Position numbers and translations under genes: made by a program. Below are positions 1 through 5,599 of a DNA stretch of 9,010 nt, piece by piece. The DNA comes from Gammaproteobacteria bacterium. GTDB taxonomy: Bacteria > Pseudomonadota > Gammaproteobacteria > Poriferisulfidales > Poriferisulfidaceae. Where the stretch lies: NCBI GenBank assembly GCA_007571105.1, contig RKRZ01000141.1, positions 1-9,010 of the forward strand, written 5' to 3'. The first letter of the stretch is position 1. Each line of letters starts with the position of its first letter. The notes beneath the pieces are model-generated. The model saw nothing but the letters and a program-made list of their open reading frames with translations. It was not told where the DNA came from and did no database searches.

Positions 1-86
1 CAACAACAAACTCTGATCCGGCTGATACGGGCGAAATGTCGTCGGCATCCCAACGTCCTCAAAGATCCACTACAGAAATTATCCCA

Positions 87-114
87 GACCGGTTCCTACG
101 GCGCAGGCTCCTAG
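87..114 (+). repeat. IS terminal sequence (left copy of an inverted pair)
   Basis: Bases 100-114 read GGCGCAGGCTCCTAG, and the exact reverse complement lies at 8753-8767. The similarity continues imperfectly outward from 99 (GTTCCTAC here, GTTCTAT in the other copy). At the right-hand copy this sequence follows a transposase C-terminus by about 150 bases, so it is most simply the right end of one IS family. Here it would close an element lying mostly left of the window, with bases 1-86 as its non-coding tail. I recognise no coding sequence in 1-86. The sequence is partly palindromic, so it could instead be the left end of the transposase relic that follows. Confidence 0.55.
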
Positions 115-117
115 GGA

Positions 118-1572
118 TTGTCGAGCCCCAGTGGGCAGTTGCCGGACATGCGTCGTCTTGAGATGGCGCTGAGCAATTACCGAATGCGCCGGTGATCCAG
201 GCGCTGGAAGCGAAGCGGGGTCGGGGCCGGAACGATTTTCCGATTTCTGCGATGTGGCGCGCGCTGATGGCCGGGATCGTATTTCAGCATCCGTCGATTG
301 CCGCGCTGGTCCGGGAGTTGCATCGCAATCCGGCGCTATTGAACATGTGCGGGTTCGATGCGCTGCCGCGTCAGGGGCGTCCGAGTGCTCGGATTGAGCG
401 GGACCCGGCCACCGGTCAGTCGGTGGCGGTGGTGGAGGACGCGCCGGTTCGTTCCCACGTGCCGAAGGGATGGAATTTTTCCCGGCTGGTGAAGAATCTC
501 GTCGAGTTGGAAGCCGAGCAGGGTCTGATGCGGGGTTTGATGGATCCCTTGCGAACGAAGTTGATGGAAGTTCTGCCGGATTATGGGGTTCATCTGGGCG
601 GTGACGGCAAGGCAGTTACAAGTCATTCGACCGGGCAACGCAGCCGCAAGACGGGAAAGTATTCGGACCCGGATGCGGACTGGGGCAAGCACGAGACTCG
701 GGGCGTGGACCGCAAGACGGGCAAGGCCTGGAGCCAAGTCAAGAGTTGGTTTGGTTACGGCTTGCATGTGATTGCCGACACGCACCATGAGTTGCCGGTT
801 GCTTATCGGGTGACCCGGGCCTCGGCTGCGGAGCAACCGGTGATGAAGGAGATGTTGAGGAATCGTTCGAGGCGGGTCCGTCCTTGACCGAGCGCTGCCA
901 AGACTTCAGCGCGGACCGGGGCTACGATGACGGCACCCTCAAGGCAGCGCTTTGGGATGTGTATCGGATTCGTCCGCTGATTGATACGCGGCAGATGTGG
1001 CAGGACGAGAAGAAGGATCCGGGCTATGACCCGTCGAAGCCGATTTCGCGGAGTCTGTATCCGGATCGTGTGGACACCGTGGTGTATAGCGAGAAGGGGG
1101 AAGTCTCCTACTATTGCCCGAAGACGAACACGGTCCGTGCGATGGCGTTTCAGGGGTTTGAATCGGACCGGGACACGCTGAAGTATCGCTGTCCGGCGGC
1201 GGCCTACGGTTGCAGTGCGAGGGACGCGACCTCTGTCATGCGCAGTCCGGTTCTCAGGCGGGCGAATACGGACGCATTGTTCGGATTGATCTCAAGAACG
1301 TGAACCGGCACATATTCACACCCACGCCCTGGGGCTCACCGTCCTGGCGACGGGGCTTTTCCCGGCGCACGGCGTTGGAGCGGATCAACGCCCGTCTCGA
1401 CCGTTGCTATGGTTTTGAGACGCACTTCATTCGCGGTCAGGCCAAGATGCAGACCCGCATGGGTCTGGCGTTTGCGGTGATGATAGCGATGGCCTTGGCC
1501 AGCGTGATCGAAAACCGTCACGAGCGGATGCGCTCCCTGGTCCGACCGGTTCCCTATCAAGACACAGGATAG
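118..1572 (+). pseudogene. DDE transposase relic with three frameshifts
   Basis: This is a broken IS transposase of the DDE_Tnp_1 type (cut-and-paste, RNase H fold). Four consecutive pieces lie in three frames. Piece one (118 to about 186) includes LPDMRRLEMALSNYRM. Piece two (192 to about 865) carries the first catalytic region, HLGGDGKAVTSHS. Piece three (about 866-1209) carries CQDFSADRGYDDG with the second Asp. Piece four (1210-1572) includes AGEYGRIVRIDL and RINARLDRCYGFETHFIRG, where the third acidic residue probably lies. Each junction (near 187, 866 and 1209) needs a -1 shift, which fits loss of one base. None lies on an obvious slippery heptamer, so decay is likelier than programmed frameshifting. 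Joined, the pieces would give nearly a full-length transposase. The start is uncertain: an in-frame TAG at 112 sets the upstream limit, and ATG 148 or TTG 118/139 are possible. I cannot name the exact IS family; IS1182/IS5-like groups are candidates. Confidence 0.85.
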
Positions 1573-1856
1573 CGCCCCATTCCAGTCGGGTCTCCGGCAT
1601 ATCGGCCTGGAATCGGTGGGCCGAGGCCCGGTCCTGCCCGCCATGGCATGATTGACCGAAATGGGCCTTGCTTCAGGCGCCCATCCTGCTCGAACCGCCC
1701 CTGCCCATCGCCAAATATGCTTCCTGCGTTCGGAATCGACCCCGATTCTCGCGTTCCTCGGTCCCATCCCTGCGCTTGCTGACCTCGGAACCCGCCCAAA
1801 AGGGCCACAGCGCAAGCGCCTCTCCGACGCTCTCCGACGCTCTCCGACGCTCCGAC
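1573..1856. other. IS flank without a gene
   Basis: This stretch is GC-rich and resembles the transposase relic to its left in composition. I see no open frame with protein-like character or a ribosome binding site. It probably contains the worn right end of the upstream IS, but no copy of the 15-bp terminal sequence seen at 100-114 is recognisable. Composition drops to AT-rich just after the tandem repeat at its right edge, marking the start of the maturase locus. Confidence 0.5.
1821..1856. repeat. 10-bp tandem repeat, three full copies
   Basis: TCTCCGACGC is repeated three times without a mismatch (1821-1850), followed by a partial copy TCCGAC (1851-1856). The next base begins the TTGACA of the predicted maturase promoter, so the repeat lies at the junction between IS-like GC-rich DNA and the AT-rich gene cluster. 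Slippage at a transposon scar is a plausible origin. A role as a binding site upstream of the promoter is possible but nothing shows it. Confidence 0.9.
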
Positions 1857-1884
1857 TTGACATTTAGATTACAGGGGCTATTGT
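1857..1884 (+). promoter_or_regulatory. Predicted sigma-70 promoter for the maturase-peptide operon
   Basis: A perfect -35 box TTGACA (1857-1862) is followed after 16 bases by TATTGT (1879-1884), which matches TATAAT at four of six positions. A start near 1890 would leave a leader of about 95 bases before the maturase ATG at 1985. It is the best promoter-like pair in front of this operon and lies where composition changes from GC-rich to AT-rich. Confidence 0.6.
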
Positions 1885-1984
1885 GTGGTGTCATGTTTAT
1901 GGCTAGTGTGGAAGGAGTCGCGAACTTTACGTTGGGTAACACTGGATAAGGAAACCCATCACTATTAGCAAAGGTAAGAGTAGT

Positions 1985-3214
1985 ATGGCATTTGTTGCAA
2001 TAGTTAAACCCACGCATATTTGCAACCTTGCGTGCACTTACTGTTACAACGATGATGTGCGCGATCCGATCATGAAGGACAATACACTTAATCGTGTAAT
2101 CGATCAGGTTGTCTTGTACGCAAGCCAACTCCCTCAGCCTATCAGAAAGATCGAGTTTATTTGGCACGGAGGAGAGCCGACTGTTCCCGGACTAAGGTTC
2201 TACGAGAAGGTTGTTGCTCAGCAGAAGCAATGCTCGAACATACATATTGAGAACAGCATCCAGACTAACGGTGTGCTAATTAATGAAAAGTGGCTTAAGT
2301 TTTTTAAGGAAAACAATTTTGGAATCAGCATCTCGATTGATGGCCCAAGGCATTTACATGATCGATTTCGTGTGGATGGCCGGGGAAGAGGCTCCTTTGA
2401 TCGAGTATTCGCGGCGATTCAGAGAGTCAAGGACTTCGGCCTGCCTGTCGGTGTCTGCATCGTCATAAGTAGGGCGAACATTGATCATATTGATGAGATT
2501 TTTGACTTCCTAATCGAACACAATCTTGCTTTCAACATAATTCCTTTGAACCGTTCGGGCTCAGCGCGTGAGAACTACGAGGATGTTGGACTCGATGCCG
2601 ACGAGTACGGCGATGCTTGGATAAGGATGTACGACAGGTGGTTTGAAAGTGGCGATAAGTACGTATATTGTCAAGACTTTGTACTTAAGACTCGAGCGAT
2701 CTTACAAGGCAAACCAGCAGATTGCATTGGTTTGGCGCATTGCGCCGACCTGAATGTGTCTATTGATCCCGTTGGAGATGTATATGCCTGTGCGACGCTA
2801 TCCGGCCACGAGGAAACAAGATACGGCAATATTGTGGAGAGTCCCCTAGTCGACCTCATGCACTCCTCGACAGCGTTGGCCTATCGCGACAGAGAGGTTG
2901 ACCCTCATTGCTCAAAATGCAAGTGGCAACATGTTTGCCACGGTGGATGCTTAGCACGCTCGTATAAGTTTTTTGGGAACCATCATAGAAGAGACTATTA
3001 CTGCCCAAGTCTATTTAAGATTTATGAACATATTTCCCGACGTGTTTTGGAGCAAGGCTTTAGAATTGCAGATCCCTGCGAAGGTCACATGGACAAAGAT
3101 CATTTTGCCACTGTCCCAAACATGCCACCACCATCGCGTAGCGATGTCGTTCAAATTTATTCGAGTTCCAAGCCAACGGGAACAATTTCGATTCCCGTAG
3201 TTGTGGAAATGTGA
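1985..3214 (+). CDS. Radical SAM/SPASM peptide maturase
   Basis: This is a complete 409-residue radical SAM enzyme with a SPASM domain. The SAM-binding cluster motif is CNLACTYC (C13, C17, C20), and GGEP lies at 62-65. The C-terminal SPASM cysteines fit the canonical pattern: C253-X10-G264-X4-C269, then C309-X2-C312-X5-C318-X3-C322, then C340. The enzyme should therefore carry the radical cluster plus two auxiliary 4Fe-4S clusters. Enzymes of this class cut SAM reductively and use the radical to form C-C, C-O or C-S crosslinks in ribosomal peptides; anaerobic sulfatase maturases share the fold. Residues 341-409 form a tail I cannot assign. No N-terminal leader-binding domain precedes the first Cys. 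A promoter lies about 100 bases upstream; the ribosome site is weak (AAAGG, about ten bases before ATG). The short peptide gene just downstream is the likely substrate, which favours RiPP maturase over sulfatase activator, since no sulfatase is nearby. Codon use is more AT-rich than in the flanking transposases. Confidence 0.93.
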   Translation: MAFVAIVKPTHICNLACTYCYNDDVRDPIMKDNTLNRVIDQVVLYASQLPQPIRKIEFIWHGGEPTVPGLRFYEKVVAQQKQCSNIHIENSIQTNGVLINEKWLKFFKENNFGISISIDGPRHLHDRFRVDGRGRGSFDRVFAAIQRVKDFGLPVGVCIVISRANIDHIDEIFDFLIEHNLAFNIIPLNRSGSARENYEDVGLDADEYGDAWIRMYDRWFESGDKYVYCQDFVLKTRAILQGKPADCIGLAHCADLNVSIDPVGDVYACATLSGHEETRYGNIVESPLVDLMHSSTALAYRDREVDPHCSKCKWQHVCHGGCLARSYKFFGNHHRRDYYCPSLFKIYEHISRRVLEQGFRIADPCEGHMDKDHFATVPNMPPPSRSDVVQIYSSSKPTGTISIPVVVEM

Positions 3215-3230
3215 AGAAAGGAGAAATGCT

Positions 3231-3440
3231 ATGAAAGACAAATTGCGCAAGGGAATCCCACCAAATGTCGGTTCGATTAACAGAGCGTTAATTGATTCGT
3301 TTGGTGGCTCGATTGGGGCTGATGTTAAGCTTGGTGACAAGATTGATGTCGACACAATTAGAGCTACGGCAACTCATAGTGTGCCTTGGAGCGGTAACGT
3401 GTACACCTATCGCTTCGGCAATTCCGACAAAATGAGGTGA
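3231..3440 (+). CDS. Candidate RiPP precursor peptide (69 aa)
   Basis: This 69-residue ORF starts 16 bases after the maturase stop. A strong ribosome site AAAGGAG (3217-3223) stands seven bases before its ATG, which makes it a real gene and fixes the start. Residues 1-48 are hydrophilic and leader-like (Gly, Asp, Lys and Ile rich), with GIPPNVGS near the front. The C-terminal part, 49-69, concentrates the aromatics: SVPWSGNVYTYRFGNSD has W53, Y58, Y60 and F62. Rings spaced by two (Y58, Y60, F62) recall peptides crosslinked by rSAM/SPASM enzymes. F62-G63-N64 matches the aromatic-x-Asn pattern of three-residue cyclophanes. There is no Cys, so thioether chemistry is excluded. I do not recognise a named precursor family. 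The role is inferred from size, position, translation signals and composition. It would be translated with the maturase and, after modification, cleaved by a protease not encoded here. Confidence 0.75.
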   Translation: MKDKLRKGIPPNVGSINRALIDSFGGSIGADVKLGDKIDVDTIRATATHSVPWSGNVYTYRFGNSDKMR

Positions 3441-3441
3441 G

Positions 3442-3475
3442 GAGGGCATTTGGCCCTCGGATTGGTTAGGCCAAA
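3442..3475 (+). terminator. Hairpin(s) just after the precursor stop
   Basis: GAGGGC (3442-3447) pairs with GCCCTC (3453-3458) across a five-base loop, beginning one base after the precursor stop. No T-run follows, so it is a weak intrinsic terminator or an RNA 3' stabiliser. An alternative stem uses TTTGGCC (3449-3455) with GGCCAAA (3469-3475) and excludes the first. Such competing stems can act as attenuators, but nothing downstream needs regulating. Confidence 0.4.
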
Positions 3476-3925
3476 GATGGTTGTAGAGCGTTCGCCAGCG
3501 CTTGTTGATGGCGTGTGCCTCGATCAGGTTGAAGAATCAATGTAAGTGTAGGCAGTACTGCCATTGACGCTTTCTGGCAGGACTTGCAGGGGGCGTTTTG
3601 TCTTCTTTTTGCCTATCAGGTGATTGGATCCGCTGAAACGGCCTTATAGGTTCCGTTCTCATGGCGTGCCTCCGACAGCAGGGTCTTTCCGACGCGGTGA
3701 TACACGTTCAGATTACGCCTGAGCACCGTTCTGCGGGGCGGGGGCAGCAGGACTTAGGCCTCGGGGCAACTTGCCCAACATCTCCAGTGTCGGCCAACGG
3801 TGGTGGCTGGGTACCAATTGGTAGTGTCAAGAATCTTTCGCGCTTTCGTTTCAGTGGTGGTGCCGGTCCCTCCTTCAGGCAGCTGCGTAAGCGGCTTCTT
3901 GGTCCATCTCATTCAGCAGCCTGCG
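3476..3925. other. Degenerate stretch without a recognised gene
   Basis: No convincing gene is present. On the minus strand two stop-free pieces have protein-like composition. One ends at 3616 and includes LNVYHRVGKTLLSEARHENG; the other, around 3480-3535, includes LIEAHAINKRWRTLYN. Both lack a start and ribosome site and may be fragments of dead mobile-element genes; I cannot assign them. A 26-codon minus-strand frame (3955-3875) overlaps the IS21 end repeats and is probably chance. Confidence 0.4.
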
Positions 3926-3993
3926 TAAACTGCTGAAGTCGGCCGCCTGTTCCATATGAAGGCTGCCACCTGGACCGGAGCAAAGCTGCCACG
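3926..3993 (+). repeat. IS21-type terminal repeats, distal end
   Basis: Two clear 22-bp units (3949-3970 and 3972-3993), plus a worn third (3926-3947), recur at a 23-bp period. They share GAAGGCTGCCACC or GAGCAAAGCTGCCAC. The 15 bases GAGCAAAGCTGCCAC (3978-3992) occur as an exact inverted copy at 5230-5244. IS21-family ends carry multiple such repeats as transposase-binding sites. Confidence 0.65.
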
Positions 3994-4391
3994 TATGGGC
4001 GCATAGCGGCGCGGGTGTTGCATTATGTCCCGGAGGGGTCGTGATTTGTCAATGGGCTGCGTCGTTTTCGCAGGACTTTCCCGCGCTTGCGGTGTGAGAG
4101 GCATTGAAGTTGGTTTTGAAAGTTTACCGGCGGTTGCTCGGTCGGTCGGTTGGGGACGAACGGTCGGGGACGCTCGGATCGTTGCGGTTTGCCGCCGATT
4201 CCGGCGGGCGGTTTGCGTTCGGTCAGGCCATCCGGGAGAGGTGGACGATCGGGCCGGCGGGCGGCGTGTCGAAGCCGAGGCGAGGGCGTGGTTCAGGCGG
4301 GAGAGAGCACCGCGTCGAGTGCGTCTTGGCGGTGGAGGGCAAAGTGGCGCGTGGCGTCGGCTGTTTTCTTGCCTCGGCCGAAGATGATGGT
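3994..4391. other. GC-rich transposon debris without a gene
   Basis: Several overlapping frames are open here, but this is expected of GC-rich DNA, and none has a convincing start. A minus-strand run from about 4387 to 4293 includes GRGKKTADATRHFALHRQDA and could be the tail of a transposase-associated gene, though I cannot assign it. On the minus strand TTGACA (4052-4047) and CATAAT (4027-4022) are 19 bases apart, too wide for a convincing promoter. Confidence 0.35.
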
Positions 4392-4461
4392 TGTCAATGC
4401 TGGAGTAAATTTCCCCAGTTGTGCTGAAGTAAAAATGGGGAGTATTCCTTCAGCACTGACA
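4392..4461. repeat. 70-bp miniature element with TGTCA/TGACA inverted ends
   Basis: The unit begins TGTCAATGCTGGAG and ends CTTCAGCACTGACA, an imperfect terminal inverted repeat. Inside are a 9-bp inverted pair GTGCTGAAG (4421-4429) / CTTCAGCAC (4448-4456) and related TTCCCCA/TGGGGA motifs. It abuts the broken end of the ISAs1 transposase fragment. It may be a MITE-like element or joined ends of another IS with TG...CA termini. No coding capacity is evident. Confidence 0.5.
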
Positions 4462-4475
4462 ATGGGGAGCACGAT

Positions 4476-5098
4476 GCAGTTGAATAGCGCATTGTTGACC
4501 GGCGCGTGTGCCTTGCGGGCGAGGCAGGCGTCCTCGGCAAAATGAACATCCGGGTCCGGTGGTTCTGGTTTTGTAGCGCGACAAACAGGATGAGAGTGCG
4601 TCAGGCGAACTGACGGTAGGACAGGAGGTGCAAGTCCTCTTCGTACTCGCCCGTCGCGTCCCGTTCCCAGTCGATGCGGGCCAAGGCCGCAAAGGTCTCC
4701 GGCGTGTTGCCCTTGACGGTCATCAGGTAGTCGGCGCCATGACTCTGGACAATCGCCCGCGCAGTGTCCCGGACCGTGTGCTCTTCAGCGTCGTCGATCA
4801 TAATCACCCGACCGGCGAGCGGCACCTCCTCCAGCAGTGCCCGCACGGCCGCCTGTTCGCCGTTCTTGTCATGAAAGCCGAGGCTCGCCAGGGGCATCCC
4901 GGTGCCGTGTTCGACCAGGGTTGCCGTCTCGTAACGCCCCGTCGCGTTGCGGTTCGCCCCCCGGGTCCGCTTGCCGTCTGAAGCCAGGGCCGCACCCAGG
5001 CTCTTCAGCCGCGGCGCCGCATAGCGCTTCAACACCGCCTCAATGGCCGCCGGATCGGCTTGGCCGATCACCCGATACAGAACCGATTGAGCCGCAAT
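4476..5098 (-). pseudogene. ISAs1-family transposase fragment
   Basis: The minus strand reads as the middle and end of an ISAs1-type DDE transposase. In order it shows SVLYRVIGQADPAA, then the DGK motif of the first catalytic Asp (ASDGKRTRGA), then MIDDAEEHT with the second Asp, then GADYLMTVKGNTP. The main frame stops at 4601 after LLSYRQFA. The expected C-terminus reappears in another frame at about 4544-4476 (HFAEDACLARKAHAP). The region between, which should hold the catalytic Glu (usually in an ENxLHW-type motif), is deleted. The N-terminal part is missing: upstream of about 5098 the sequence becomes the start of istA. It is dead in cis and sits inside the IS21 shell, implying insertion followed by deletions. 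No intact ISAs1 terminal repeat is visible. Confidence 0.8.
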
Positions 5099-5139
5099 AC
5101 TTCTGTAATCTTGCGCATGGATAACCTCTTCACCGGCAT
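5068..5139 (-). pseudogene. istA: IS21 IstA N-terminal remnant (23 aa)
   Basis: The minus strand encodes MPVKRLSMRKITEVLRL, the characteristic opening of IS21-family IstA transposases, then runs out of similarity and stops at 5068. A ribosome site GGGAGGAG (5150-5143) lies three bases before the ATG. It is partly mirrored by CCTCC at 5163-5159 across a T-rich loop, so the start may be sequestered in a hairpin, although any regulatory effect is guesswork. A full IstA is several hundred residues; everything after about residue 17 is replaced by ISAs1 sequence. Confidence 0.7.
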
Positions 5140-5227
5140 CGTCTCCTCCCAGAAAAAAGGAGGCAGAGTAGCGGCTTGTTATCCCGCGCCGATACGCTCC
5201 CGAAGACCCCTCTAAGCAAACCGCCAG

Positions 5228-5310
5228 GGTGGCAGCTTTGCTCTGGAATCAGTGGCAACCTTCGCTTGGAATGGGTGGTAACCTTCGCCTGGAATACGCA
5301 CTCCGACACA
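5228..5310 (-). repeat. IS21-type terminal repeats, istA-proximal end
   Basis: Three 22-bp units start at 5228, 5251 and 5274, giving an exact 23-bp period. Each runs from (G/A)GTGG(C/T)A through CTTCG or TTTGC to TGGAAT, and the second and third are nearly identical. The terminal 15 bases beyond them read inward as TGTGTCGGAGTGCGT. Multiple repeats at this distance from istA are typical of IS21-family left ends, where the transposase binds. Confidence 0.8.
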
Positions 5311-5599
5311 TCAAACTTGTTCAATTGTTGGGTCCCAATGGGGCGCTATGGCAGGTCACAGAGCCGCGTTCGCAAGCGTCCAAGCGACTGAAATCCTTAC
5401 AAATCAAGCCTCCGTCGCCGATTCTGATGCTGGGTTGACAGCCTAATGACAAGGGCGTTTGCGCGAACGCCCGCAACTTTCTGTTTTATAACCGAAAATC
5501 CAGAATCTGTATCTATGAACTGTCAAACCCAAGTCGCGGCGACCTGCATCAGCGCTGAATGGCCATCGGGGAAGGCGCCGACTACTTTGGTTCGCTCAC
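5311..5599. other. Intergenic stretch with one hairpin, no gene
   Basis: No open frame here has protein-like character or a ribosome site. It separates the IS21 shell from the 3' end of the export operon and is the remnant of the original convergent intergenic region or further IS debris. The only clear structure is the hairpin at 5453-5472. Confidence 0.5.
5453..5472 (-). terminator. Possible terminator of the export operon
   Basis: GGGCGTT (5453-5459) and AACGCCC (5466-5472) form a perfect 7-bp stem with a six-base loop, 127 bases beyond the stop of the last operon gene. On the plus strand it is followed by CTTTCTGTTTT, and on the minus strand by a weaker TTGTCATT. It could stop transcription from either side. 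The distance from the operon and imperfect T-runs keep confidence low. Confidence 0.35.

Larger units (their letters stand above)
3911..5310 (-). mobile_element. Nested relic of an IS21-family element
   Basis: Similar 22-bp repeats with a 23-bp period stand in inverted orientation at the two ends (5228-5295 and about 3926-3993). The right outer edge reads TGTGTCGGAGTGCG inward from 5310, and IS21 ends begin with TG. The first codons of an IstA-like protein lie inside the right end, reading inward, as expected for the left end of an IS21 element on the minus strand. The rest of istA and all of istB are gone. In their place are an ISAs1 transposase fragment and a 70-bp element. At about 1.4 kb it is far shorter than a working IS21 element, which is usually about 2-2.5 kb. 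The left boundary near 3911 is approximate. Confidence 0.6.

Noticed and set aside
1821..1856. CRISPR-like array
   Set aside because: The units are 10 bp and directly adjacent with no spacers, so this is a simple tandem repeat.
1336..2167. Long minus-strand open frames (1863-1336 and 2167-1673)
   Set aside because: They overlap the transposase relic and the maturase start antisense, are rich in Arg, Gly and Pro as expected in GC-rich shadow frames, and lack ribosome sites.
1985..3214. Anaerobic sulfatase-maturing enzyme
   Set aside because: The fold and motifs fit, but no sulfatase is encoded nearby, while a short aromatic-rich peptide with its own strong ribosome site follows directly. The alternative is not fully excluded.
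3477..3545. 22-codon frame after the precursor, considered as a second peptide
   Set aside because: No ribosome site precedes it, it begins inside the hairpin region, and its sequence has no resemblance to the precursor.
3875..3955. 26-codon minus-strand frame with an Ala/Leu-rich translation
   Set aside because: It overlaps the IS21-type end repeats, lacks a ribosome site and matches nothing I recognise.
4025..4545. Overlapping plus-strand frames of 107-131 codons in the GC-rich debris
   Set aside because: Three frames are open at once with Arg/Gly/Ala-rich low-complexity translations, no recognisable motif and no ribosome site. They run into the ISAs1 fragment on the opposite strand.
4628..5124. 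Plus-strand frames opposite the ISAs1 fragment
   Set aside because: They are antisense to a recognisable transposase with DGK and VKGN motifs, so these are shadows.
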